64,000 nt of DNA from Panacagrimonas sp041603235 (GTDB lineage: Bacteria; Pseudomonadota; Gammaproteobacteria; Nevskiales; Nevskiaceae), in the NCBI GenBank assembly GCA_041603235.1, contig JBFIES010000005.1, positions 124,001 through 188,000 on the forward strand, in the 5' to 3' direction. A program made the translations under genes and the position numbers. The notes beneath the pieces are model-generated. The model was not told where the DNA came from. It worked only from the letters and a program-made list of their open reading frames with translations, and ran no database searches. This document shows positions 17,639 to 25,327 of the stretch, piece after piece; position 1 is the first letter of the stretch; each line of letters starts with the position of its first letter.

Positions 17639-19246
17639 TCACATTCTGAAGACGCCGAACTGCGTCTTTTCGATGGGTGCATTCATCGCGGCGGCCAATC
17701 CAAGTCCCAGGACGCGGCGAGATTGCGCAGGGTCGACGATGCCGTCGTCCCACAGTCGTGCAGTGGCGTAGTAGGGGCTTCCCTGATGATCGAACTGGCT
17801 CAGGGTAGGGCTCTTGAAAGCCGCTTCCTCTTCGGTGCTCCACGACTGGCCCCTGGCTTCCATGGCGTCACGCTTCACCGTGGCCAACACGGACGCTGCC
17901 TGCTCGCCGCCCATGACGGAGATTTTTGAGTTGGGCCAGGTCCACAGGAAACGTGGTGAATAGGCGCGACCACACATGCCGTAATTCCCTGCGCCATAAG
18001 AGCCGCCGATCAGCATGGTGAACTTGGGCACTTTGGCGGTGGCCACCGCCGTCACCAGTTTGGCGCCGTCCTTGGCAATGCCGCCGTTCTCGTACTTGCG
18101 GCCCACCATGAACCCCGTGATGTTCTGCAAGAACAACAGAGGGATGCCGCGTTGGCAACACAGTTCGATGAAGTGCGCGCCCTTCTGGGCGGACTCCGCG
18201 AACAGAATGCCATTGTTGGCAATGATGCCGGCGGGATAGCCGTGAATGTGTGCAAAGCCGGTGATCAGGGTGGAACCATAGCGGGCCTTGAATTCATCCA
18301 GTCTTGATCCGTCCACGATTCTGGCAATCACTTCGCGCACGTCAAAAGGTTTGCGTGTATCTGCGGGGATTACGCCGTAGACCTCTTTGGGGTCGTATTT
18401 GGGCGGTTCGCTGGACTGCATGTCCACGCCAATTTGCTTGCTGATGTTGAGGTTTGAAACGATGCGTCGTACTAGGCCCAGAGCATGATGATCGTTGTCG
18501 GCGAAATGATCGGCCACGCCCGAGATGCGGGTGTGCACGTCAGCTCCGCCAAGATCTTCGGCGCTGACAACTTCGCCGGTTGCCGCCTTCACCAGTGGTG
18601 GGCCGCCCAGAAAGATGGTGCCCTGTTCCTTGACGATGATCGTCTCATCGCTCATGGCCGGCACGTAAGCGCCCCCCGCCGTGCACGATCCCATGACGCA
18701 GGCAATCTGCGGAACACCAATCGACGACAGATTGGCCTGATTGAAGAAGATGCGGCCAAAGTGCTCCCGGTCCGGAAAGACCTCATCCTGCAAAGGCAGG
18801 AATGCGCCGCCGGAATCCACCAGATAGACACAGGGCAGACGGTTCTCGCGTGCAATCTCCTGTGCGCGAAGATGCTTCTTGACCGTCATCGGATAGTAGG
18901 TGCCACCCTTGACCGTCGCATCATTGGCAACGATCAGGCACTCACGACCCTGTATGCGGCCGATGCCCGTCACGAGGCCGCTGCTTGGTACAGCGTCTTC
19001 GTACATGCCGTTGGCTGCCAGTCCAGACAATTCAAGAAAAGGGGAGGCTGGGTCGAGCAGGGCATTAATCCGGTCGCGCACCAGCAACTTGCCGCGATCC
19101 GTATGCTTCTTGCGGGCACTGTCCGAGCCGCCGCGTGACACCTGCTCGGTTTTCTGCCGAAGGGTGTCCACCAAGCCTTGCATGTGCTGCGCATTGGTCT
19201 TGAAGGTTTCACTACCAGTACGAATCTGGGATTTGATCAGGCTCAT
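17639..19246 (-). CDS. liuB: Methylcrotonyl-CoA carboxylase, carboxyltransferase beta subunit
   Basis: This 535-residue carboxyltransferase moves carboxybiotin CO2 to 3-methylcrotonyl-CoA. Clear family blocks are LIVANDATVKGGTYYPMTVKKH, LVDSGGAFLPLQDEVFPDREHFG, MGSCTAGGAYVPAMSDE and ATGEVVSAEDLGGADVH. ATG 19246 (MSLIKSQI) aligns with the usual methylcrotonyl subunit start; the open frame continues 11 codons upstream. Pseudomonas-type clusters place a methylglutaconyl-CoA hydratase gene (liuC) between the B and D genes, but here the next gene is liuD after 55 bases. The hydratase must be encoded elsewhere. Confidence 0.92.
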   Translation of the reverse strand: MSLIKSQIRTGSETFKTNAQHMQGLVDTLRQKTEQVSRGGSDSARKKHTDRGKLLVRDRINALLDPASPFLELSGLAANGMYEDAVPSSGLVTGIGRIQGRECLIVANDATVKGGTYYPMTVKKHLRAQEIARENRLPCVYLVDSGGAFLPLQDEVFPDREHFGRIFFNQANLSSIGVPQIACVMGSCTAGGAYVPAMSDETIIVKEQGTIFLGGPPLVKAATGEVVSAEDLGGADVHTRISGVADHFADNDHHALGLVRRIVSNLNISKQIGVDMQSSEPPKYDPKEVYGVIPADTRKPFDVREVIARIVDGSRLDEFKARYGSTLITGFAHIHGYPAGIIANNGILFAESAQKGAHFIELCCQRGIPLLFLQNITGFMVGRKYENGGIAKDGAKLVTAVATAKVPKFTMLIGGSYGAGNYGMCGRAYSPRFLWTWPNSKISVMGGEQAASVLATVKRDAMEARGQSWSTEEEAAFKSPTLSQFDHQGSPYYATARLWDDGIVDPAQSRRVLGLGLAAAMNAPIEKTQFGVFRM

Positions 19247-19323
19247 GGAATCAAAGGGCTCTTCTAATCGATGGGGCATAGCCGCCGGAGCGGCGCAGCA
19301 CGTGCACTTGCGCGATGGCGCGA

Positions 19324-20484
19324 CTAGTTCTCGTTGAACAGCTCGCGGCCAATCAGCATGCGTCGGATCTCAGAGGTGCCGGCGCCAATCTCGTAGAGCT
19401 TGGCGTCACGCCAGAGCCGACCAACTGGAAACTCGTTGATGTAGCCATTGCCGCCCAGCGTCTGGATCGCCTGCCCGGCCATCCATGTCGCTTTCTCGGC
19501 GGAATAAAGAATGACGCCCGCAGCGTCTTTTCGGGTGGTCTCGCCGCGGTCGGCGGCCCTTGCTACGGCGTAGACGTAGGCTCGGCAAGCGTTCAGGCCC
19601 ACATACATATCAGCCAGCTTGCCTTGCATGAGCTGGAACGTGCCAATCGGTTGTCCGAACTGCTTGCGATCGTGCACATAGGGAATCACTGCATCGAGGC
19701 AGGCGGACATGATGCCGAGCGGGCCACCCGAGAGCACGATGCGCTCAAAGTCCAGGCCCGACATCAGAACCTTGACCCCGCCACCTTCGCTGCCCAGCAC
19801 ATTCTCTGCCGGGACTTCACAGCCTTCGAACACCAACTCGCAAGTGTTGGACCCCCGCATGCCGAGCTTGTCCAGCTTTTGCGCGGTAGAAAAGCCCTTG
19901 AACCCTTTTTCGATGATGAAAGCTGTGATACCGCGCGGGCCAGAATTTGCATCCGTCTTGGCATAGACGATCAGCGTGTCTGCGTCCGGGCCATTGGTAA
20001 TCCACATCTTGCTGCCGTTGAGAACGTAGTGATCGCCCCTGTGCTCGGCGTGAAGCTTCATGCTCACAACATCGGACCCTGCATTGGGCTCTGACATGGC
20101 CAGTGCGCCAATGTGTTCGCCGCTGACCAGTTTGGGCAGATACTTCTTCTTCTGCGCCTCGTTGCCGTTTTTGCGCAACTGATTGACGCAAAGATTGGAG
20201 TGAGCGCCATACGACAGGCCAATGGCAGGGCAGGCGCGTGAGATTTCCTCCATGGCAACCACATGCGCCAGATAACCCATATTGGTTCCGCCGTACTCCT
20301 CCTCCACGGTCAGCCCAAGCAAGCCCAGCTCACCCAACTTGGGCCAGAGTGCGTTGGGAAAGGCATTCTCCTGATCTGCCAGATCAGCCAGCGGTGCAAT
20401 CTCCTTGGCCGCGAACCTTGCCGTGAGCTCACGCAGCTGGTCGATCTCTTCGCCAAGGTCGAAATTAAGTGAGATTGAGGGCAT
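19324..20484 (-). CDS. liuA: Isovaleryl-CoA dehydrogenase
   Basis: This 386-residue FAD acyl-CoA dehydrogenase oxidises isovaleryl-CoA to 3-methylcrotonyl-CoA. It has MSEPNAGSDVVSMKL and WITNGPDADTLIVYAKT of the family. Isovaleryl-type features are the catalytic Glu in GLDFERIVLSGGPLG and the C-terminal IGAGTSEIRR, which lacks the Glu that most acyl-CoA dehydrogenases use at that position. ATG 20484 is chosen for AGGAG upstream; the open frame otherwise runs to 20571, across the presumed operator. It is the first gene of the liuA-liuB-liuD transcript and diverges from the TetR gene. Electrons would pass to an electron-transfer flavoprotein encoded elsewhere. Confidence 0.93.
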   Translation of the reverse strand: MPSISLNFDLGEEIDQLRELTARFAAKEIAPLADLADQENAFPNALWPKLGELGLLGLTVEEEYGGTNMGYLAHVVAMEEISRACPAIGLSYGAHSNLCVNQLRKNGNEAQKKKYLPKLVSGEHIGALAMSEPNAGSDVVSMKLHAEHRGDHYVLNGSKMWITNGPDADTLIVYAKTDANSGPRGITAFIIEKGFKGFSTAQKLDKLGMRGSNTCELVFEGCEVPAENVLGSEGGGVKVLMSGLDFERIVLSGGPLGIMSACLDAVIPYVHDRKQFGQPIGTFQLMQGKLADMYVGLNACRAYVYAVARAADRGETTRKDAAGVILYSAEKATWMAGQAIQTLGGNGYINEFPVGRLWRDAKLYEIGAGTSEIRRMLIGRELFNEN

Positions 20485-20535
20485 TTGAATTCGCTCCTGA
20501 GGGATTTTTGATGTGTGCCCGGAAGGCCGGTCTGC

Positions 20536-20552
20536 TTGCATCCTAACTGCAA
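20536..20552. promoter_or_regulatory. Short inverted repeat in the liuA-tetR intergenic region
   Basis: TTGCA at 20536-20540 and TGCAA at 20548-20552 flank seven bases. The arms are short, so this may be chance, but it lies in the 117-base divergent promoter region beside the stronger dyad at 20563-20580. Confidence 0.25.
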
Positions 20553-20562
20553 AGTGTGAAAA

Positions 20563-20580
20563 AGTGAACATAGATTCACT
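20563..20580. promoter_or_regulatory. Candidate TetR operator between liuA and the regulator gene
   Basis: AGTGAAcatagaTTCACT is a perfect 6-base dyad with a 6-base spacer. It sits 21 bases upstream of the TetR start codon and about 80 bases upstream of liuA, as expected for a shared operator controlling both divergent genes. A half-site-like AGTGTGAA occurs just left of it (20553-20560). TetR-type control (LiuQ) of branched-chain catabolism has been described in betaproteobacteria; whether this regulator is an orthologue is inference. Confidence 0.5.
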
Positions 20581-20601
20581 CTGCGAGTAAAGGTTCAGTT
20601 A

Positions 20602-21222
20602 ATGGCATACAGGCGCTCGGCTCTGATGGAGGAAAGACTCGCGGACAACCGCGATCGCATCTTGCGGGCGGCGCGCAGCCTGATTGCCAGGGGAGGCTTC
20701 CGGGAAGCCTCGATCAACGCTGTCTCAGCGAAAGCGGGTCTGTCGACTGGAGCGATATATCGGTACTTTCCGTCCAAGACCGAGCTTTTCGTCAAGGTCC
20801 TGCAGGCAGCCGTTGATCATGAGTGCGCCATTCTCACGGGCATCATCGAGGAGCAGCATCCTTCTCATGCACAGGCCCTGCAGGCCGCCGTGGAATCCTT
20901 TTCTAACCGCGCCCTGGAAGGTCCTCACCTGGCTTATGCGTTTATTGCAGAACCCGTTGATCCTGCGGTGGAGGGCCACCGTATTGAATGCCGTCAGCAG
21001 TTCAGCAATGTGTTCAAGAAAGTGGTGAAGAAAGGTGTTGCTGCGGGCGAATTTCCGCCGCAATCAGTAGACGTTGCCGCCGCCTGCATTGTCGGCGCCT
21101 TTACCGAAGCGCTGATCCGGCCGGTCGCATCCAGCCAGAAGAGCGGTGTGAGCAACAAGCGTCTGGTCAAGGAGATCGTGCAGTTCTGTGCACGCGCGGT
21201 CTCAGGTTCAGTGCCAACCTGA
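20602..21222 (+). CDS. TetR family transcriptional regulator
   Basis: This 206-residue regulator has the N-terminal TetR helix-turn-helix at about residues 15-60. RDRILRAARSLIARGGF leads into the recognition region AGLSTGAIYRYFPSKTELF. The C-terminal half is helical and presumably binds an acyl-CoA or other effector. It is transcribed away from liuA, with a dyad between the start codons, so it most likely represses the isovaleryl-CoA dehydrogenase and carboxylase genes and itself. The substrate signal is not readable from sequence. Confidence 0.88.
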   Translation: MAYRRSALMEERLADNRDRILRAARSLIARGGFREASINAVSAKAGLSTGAIYRYFPSKTELFVKVLQAAVDHECAILTGIIEEQHPSHAQALQAAVESFSNRALEGPHLAYAFIAEPVDPAVEGHRIECRQQFSNVFKKVVKKGVAAGEFPPQSVDVAAACIVGAFTEALIRPVASSQKSGVSNKRLVKEIVQFCARAVSGSVPT

Positions 21223-21309
21223 AGGGCCTGAACAGGCGCCTACGCTTGTCATCGTGAGAAGACCCTGAGAAAGGTTCTGATCGCGTCACCGACATTTTTT
21301 TGGATGTCT

Positions 21310-21347
21310 GGCAACTCAAGCAACCGAGGCAGATCACTTGAGTTGCC
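21310..21347. other. Long inverted repeat downstream of cobT and the TetR gene
   Basis: GGCAACTCAAG at 21310-21320 and CTTGAGTTGCC at 21337-21347 form a perfect 11-bp stem around a 16-base loop, between the convergent ends of the TetR gene and the B12 operon. No T-tract follows on either strand, although a run of seven T bases (21294-21302 region) lies a few bases to the left. It may be a transcript-stabilising 3' structure or a weak bidirectional terminator. Confidence 0.4.
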
Positions 21348-21361
21348 GAGCCGGATCGGCA

Positions 21362-22435
21362 CTAGATCGTTGTGGGCACTTCCTGTTCGCTGACACCTGC
21401 ATGCTCGAAAGTCGCCATCTCAGCGTGCAAAACGCAGGCGGCTTGCAGCAAGGGCAGCGCGATTGCGGCGCCGCTACCTTCGCCGAGACGCAAGCCTAGC
21501 GCGAGCAGCGGCCGGGCCTTGAGGGCTTCGAGCACCGCCTGGTGACCGGGCTCCGCGGATTGATGCGAAAACAACAGCCAGCGGCCTGTATCCGGTGCCA
21601 TGCGGATGGCACACAGTGCGGCAACACTGGTGATGAAGCCGTCCACGAGAATGGATAATCGCCGCTGCGCTGCTGCGATCATGGCGCCGACCAGCGCCGC
21701 AATCTCGAAGCCTCCCAGGTGACGCAGAATTCTGATGGGCTGGTCCAGGGCCTCTTCGTGAAGTTTCAGCGCGCGTCCAATGATGGCCGCCTTGTGTTGC
21801 ACGCCGGCTGCATCGAGCCCGGTTCCGGGGCCGGTGAGTTCCAGTGGGGAGCGCTGCAGAAGTGCGCAGGAAAGCGCGGTGGCACTGGTGGTATTGGCAA
21901 TGCCCATTTCGCCCAGTATCAGCAGTTCAGCACCATCATCTGTTGCGCGCTGCGCTGCATGACGGCCCGCGTCGAGCGCCGCGCCCAGTTGTTGCAGGTC
22001 CATGGCCGGGGCCTCAATGAAGTTGGCGGTGCTGGCTGCGATGCGTTCACGCCGAACACCATTTTTGGCGCTGACCTGCCCGACAGTGCCCAAATCGATG
22101 ATGTCCAGATGCGCGCCGAACTGACGAGCCAGAACACAGATGGCCGCACCGCCTGAAGCGAAGTTATCAATCATCTGTGCGGTCACGGCCTGCGGAAACG
22201 CAGAAACGTTTTCCCTGGCGACGCCATGGTCGGCGGCGAAGATGCTGATGTGTACGCGCTCCATGTTTGGACATTCTCTGGACTGCATTCCCGCGAGCCG
22301 GATCGCCAGCGCCTCGAGCGCGCCAAGTGAGCCCGCCGGTTTGGTGAGTTGGGTCTGTCGACGGGCTGCTGACCGTTCGCTGACGATATCCGGCATCGGT
22401 ATAGCGCTGCTGAGCCATGCGATTTCAGCGTTCAT
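21362..22435 (-). CDS. cobT: Nicotinate-nucleotide-dimethylbenzimidazole phosphoribosyltransferase
   Basis: This 357-residue enzyme makes alpha-ribazole phosphate from dimethylbenzimidazole and nicotinate mononucleotide, activating the lower ligand of B12. KPAGSLGALEALA (about residue 32) is the family's N-terminal signature. FAADHGVARENVSAFP and the C-terminal GLRLGEGSGAAIALPLL, with the general-base Glu, are also present. It is the last gene of the B12 operon and overlaps cobU by 11 bases, showing translational coupling. Confidence 0.95.
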   Translation of the reverse strand: MNAEIAWLSSAIPMPDIVSERSAARRQTQLTKPAGSLGALEALAIRLAGMQSRECPNMERVHISIFAADHGVARENVSAFPQAVTAQMIDNFASGGAAICVLARQFGAHLDIIDLGTVGQVSAKNGVRRERIAASTANFIEAPAMDLQQLGAALDAGRHAAQRATDDGAELLILGEMGIANTTSATALSCALLQRSPLELTGPGTGLDAAGVQHKAAIIGRALKLHEEALDQPIRILRHLGGFEIAALVGAMIAAAQRRLSILVDGFITSVAALCAIRMAPDTGRWLLFSHQSAEPGHQAVLEALKARPLLALGLRLGEGSGAAIALPLLQAACVLHAEMATFEHAGVSEQEVPTTI

Positions 22436-22961
22436 CAGGTTTTCCTTTGAGATAGTGAGGCAGCCCCGCGACGGTCAGGACGACCGCGTCGCAGTGTTCA
22501 GCCAGCCGTTGATGCAGGACACCGGCTTCATCGACAAATCGGCGGCTGAGTTCGCCCATCGGGATGACGCCGAAGCCGGTTTCATTGCTGACCAGAATGA
22601 TTCTTCCAGGCAGTTGAGGGAGCAGCCTGATCAATGCCTCGGTTTCCTCGCGCAGCAGTCCGGGCCGGGAATCGCACAACAGGTTGGTCAGCCACAGAGT
22701 CAGGCAGTCCACCAGCAGACAGCCGTCTTCGTGTGCGTGCTCACGCAGGGCTGCCGCCAGATGCACGGGCACTTCCAATGTTTGCCAGTGGGCGGGACGA
22801 CGGTGGCGATGCGCCTCGATGCGTGACTGCATTTCTGCATCGCCCCGGTTCGTGGCAGTGGCGACGTAGCGCACGGCGCATCCGCTGCGAGACGCCCGTT
22901 CTTCGGCCAGACGGCTCTTGCCACTCTTGACGCCGCCGAGAATGAGACTGGCCTTGCTCAT
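22425..22961 (-). CDS. cobU: Adenosylcobinamide kinase / adenosylcobinamide-phosphate guanylyltransferase
   Basis: This 178-residue bifunctional enzyme (CobP in another nomenclature) phosphorylates adenosylcobinamide and adds GMP. The P-loop GGVKSGKSRLAEE lies at the N-terminus. RIEAHRHRRPAHWQT includes the His that takes the guanylyl group in this family, followed by LLVDCLTLWLTNLL and ILVSNETGFGVIPMGELSRRF. Size and motifs are complete. Its ATG overlaps the stop of a 71-codon frame upstream (ATGA) and its 3' end overlaps cobT. Confidence 0.95.
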   Translation of the reverse strand: MSKASLILGGVKSGKSRLAEERASRSGCAVRYVATATNRGDAEMQSRIEAHRHRRPAHWQTLEVPVHLAAALREHAHEDGCLLVDCLTLWLTNLLCDSRPGLLREETEALIRLLPQLPGRIILVSNETGFGVIPMGELSRRFVDEAGVLHQRLAEHCDAVVLTVAGLPHYLKGKPDER

Positions 22962-23173
22962 GTGGAACGAAGACTCGCGAACAGAATCCTGTAGCTCAGC
23001 TCAAGCCGACGTGCGGCGTGGCCAGTCTGTGCTCCCACAGACTGTTCATGCGATGGGTGCAAGGATGTTGCCAGTGAAGAATGCATGTCGTTCCATCGCC
23101 TGTGATTGATCCATGCTGTGAATGGGGCTGCGGGCGAGAAAGGGATTGTGGAAACCGCAGCGTGGCTCTTCAT
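22958..23173 (-). CDS. Candidate 71-residue ORF tiling cobD to cobU
   Basis: This frame starts with an ATG that overlaps the cobD stop as ATGA and ends with a TGA that overlaps the cobU ATG as ATGA. It therefore fills exactly the space between the two genes. The translation (MKSHAAVSTIPFSPAAPF at the start, LELSYRILFASLRST at the end) has no domain I know and resembles noncoding translation in composition. A perfect hairpin lies inside it. It may simply carry ribosomes across to cobU, or be a decayed gene. Coding status is uncertain. Confidence 0.35.
   Translation of the reverse strand: MKSHAAVSTIPFSPAAPFTAWINHRRWNDMHSSLATSLHPSHEQSVGAQTGHAARRLELSYRILFASLRST
23023..23044. other. Perfect 9-bp hairpin between cobD and cobU
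   Basis: CAGTCTGTG at 23023-23031 and CACAGACTG at 23036-23044 flank CTCC. There is no T-tract on either side. It lies inside the 71-codon frame and could be an RNA processing or attenuation structure affecting cobU and cobT expression relative to upstream genes. Confidence 0.4.
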
Positions 23174-24186
23174 GCCGAGATCTCTTTCGCTGATAAGGGC
23201 TCGAACTGCGACTCGAGTGCGCCTGACAGACGCAGCCAGTCTGCTTCGCTGCCGGGCAGGCCGAAGCGCAGTGCATCTTCTTGGCGGAAGCGACGCACCA
23301 GGATGCCCTGCTGCGCGAAGTGACGTTGTCTCAGACGCGCTTTGGGCAGGCGCACGTAACGAAACAAGTCACAGTGGCCCATCGGACTCAGACCGTGCAG
23401 GCCAAGCAAGTGGTGCAGGCGCTTTGCGGCGTGGGCAAGTCGATGACGCTGCATGGTTTGCCACTCACGATCTTGCAGCGCTGCACTTGCGACCTCGCGC
23501 GTGGGGCCGGCCATGCGCCAGGGGCCGAGTGCATTGCGCAGTCTCGATTGCAATCTCAAATCCGTGATGACAAAGCCCGCGCGTGCCCCGGCGAGCCCAA
23601 AGAACTTGCCCAGCGAGCGCAGAACGATGAGACCCTGATCGACGCTGCCATCGATCAGCGAGGAGGACTCTTGTGCTTCGACGAAAGCTTCGTCAATCAC
23701 CAGCCAGCCGCCACGGTGTGCCAGACGCACATGCCAGTTGCGCAGCGTTTGTGAATCAAAGATGCGTCCATCCGGATTGTTAGGCCGGCACAGCACGAGC
23801 ACGTCAAGCCGATCCAGCTGCGTGTCGATGGAGTTTGCGTCGAGCAATGTCACCGCGTGTCCAGCACGACGCCAGGACTCGGCATGCTCGGCGTAGCTGG
23901 GCCGTAGCAGGCCCACGTTCGAGCGGGAACGCAGTGTGGGCAATGCGCGAATCGCGCTTTGTGATCCAGCGACCGCCAGTGCAGGGGCCCCGTAATAGGC
24001 TTCTGCTACTGCGTCGAGCGCATCATGTTCTTCGGGTAGACGATGCCAGCTGCGCGCGCTCGGCTCGAAGCCGCGTTCTTCAATCCATGACCAGGGACTG
24101 ATACCGGTGGACAGGTCCAGCCAGTGTTCCGGCGCGATGCCCCAGCGTTGGCTGGCGCGCAATAGCTGGCCGCCGTGCTCAAGCAT
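23170..24186 (-). CDS. cobD: L-threonine-O-3-phosphate decarboxylase
   Basis: This 338-residue PLP enzyme (CobC in the aerobic-pathway naming) makes the aminopropanol phosphate used to build the nucleotide loop. HWLDLSTGISPWSW is the typical start of the family, LVLCRPNNPDGRIFD contacts PLP, and the Schiff-base lysine is in VLRSLGKFFGLAGARAGF. ATG 24186 (MLEHGGQLL) overlaps the end of cbiB by 8 bases; an upstream ATG at 24201 is also in frame. The product feeds the CbiB enzyme encoded just upstream. Confidence 0.9.
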   Translation of the reverse strand: MLEHGGQLLRASQRWGIAPEHWLDLSTGISPWSWIEERGFEPSARSWHRLPEEHDALDAVAEAYYGAPALAVAGSQSAIRALPTLRSRSNVGLLRPSYAEHAESWRRAGHAVTLLDANSIDTQLDRLDVLVLCRPNNPDGRIFDSQTLRNWHVRLAHRGGWLVIDEAFVEAQESSSLIDGSVDQGLIVLRSLGKFFGLAGARAGFVITDLRLQSRLRNALGPWRMAGPTREVASAALQDREWQTMQRHRLAHAAKRLHHLLGLHGLSPMGHCDLFRYVRLPKARLRQRHFAQQGILVRRFRQEDALRFGLPGSEADWLRLSGALESQFEPLSAKEISA

Positions 24187-25087
24187 GCAAGTGCCATGCA
24201 ATGAGCGCCTCGGTCAGGACTGCGACGGCCAGCCACAAGACAAGCGAATGTCGCACCAGACGCAGCGCGCGTTCGATATCCTGAGCCTGCGGCGCCAGCC
24301 CGTCACCGAGTACCGGGCGCTGGTGCCACTCACCCGCATAGCGCGCCGCGCCACCGATGCGCAGGCCCAACGCACCCGCACCAGCTGCCATGACCGGACC
24401 GGCATTGGGGCTGTCCCATGCCGGCGATTGCGTGCGCCAACAGTTCAGCGCCGCCCGCGTTTTGCCCAACAGTGCGTAACTCAGTGCGGTGAGCCGGGCA
24501 CAAGGCCAGTTCAGAAGATCGTCGAAGCGCGCGGCTGCCCATCCAAACTGCATATAACGCGCATTGCGATAGCCCCAGCTCGCGTCCAGCGTATTCGCGA
24601 GGCGATACAGCAGCGCACCGGCGCCGCCTGCCACGACAAACCAGAACAAGGGACCAAAGACGCCGTCGCTGCCGTTTTCGAGTATCGATTCGGTAGCTGC
24701 AGGCGCGGGTTCAATGGCGGCGGAATCGCGGCTGACGATGCGGGCAGTCAGTTGTTGTGCCTGTTGCTGATCGCCTGCTGCGAGCGCTGCGGCAATCGGC
24801 CTCGCGTGATCGTGCAGGCTGCGATGACCGAGTGCGAAGTACAGCAGACTGATGTCGAGGATCAGGCTTGCCGAAGTCGGCAGCCGCATTTGCAGGTAAA
24901 GCGTCAGCGCGGTCAGCGGCAACAGCAGGATTGCTACCGCCAGCGCGCCGCGCCGTCGTGTTGGTTGGTAGATCCGGGATTCCACCTTGCTGATGCATCG
25001 CCCGAATCCCACCAGCGGGTGCCAGCGGCGCGGTTCCCCAAGGCCCGCGTCCAGCAGTGCGGCCATGATCATGCTCAGTGCCGTCAC
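24179..25087 (-). CDS. cbiB: Adenosylcobinamide-phosphate synthase
   Basis: This 302-residue membrane protein attaches aminopropanol (phosphate) to adenosylcobyric acid. The N-terminal AALLDAGLGEPRRWHPLVGFG is diagnostic, several hydrophobic helices follow, and ILENGSDGVFGPLFW is the conserved substrate loop. GTG 25087 is the first start (GCAAGG nearby); ATG 25072 is an alternative. A 240-base gap separates it from cobB, the only sizeable break in the downstream operon. It may therefore have its own promoter. Confidence 0.93.
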   Translation of the reverse strand: MTALSMIMAALLDAGLGEPRRWHPLVGFGRCISKVESRIYQPTRRRGALAVAILLLPLTALTLYLQMRLPTSASLILDISLLYFALGHRSLHDHARPIAAALAAGDQQQAQQLTARIVSRDSAAIEPAPAATESILENGSDGVFGPLFWFVVAGGAGALLYRLANTLDASWGYRNARYMQFGWAAARFDDLLNWPCARLTALSYALLGKTRAALNCWRTQSPAWDSPNAGPVMAAGAGALGLRIGGAARYAGEWHQRPVLGDGLAPQAQDIERALRLVRHSLVLWLAVAVLTEALIAWHLHA

Positions 25088-25327
25088 CTTGCCCTGTCCC
25101 CACTGCTTTTAGGTTCAAAGCTCTGGTGCAAGCCCAGCGCCATTGCCGCAACGAAAATTTCAAAAATGACGCGCGCATTCCGGCGCTGTTGATCACGCGG
25201 TTCGCAAACTGCATCTGCGATCAGCCGCAATTGTTCTGGAAATGCACACAAGATCATTGCAGGTTCAGAATCCCTGCACCCTCATCGGCAAAGCAATTGG
25301 CACCTCGCTGACTACGTACCGGCAAGC

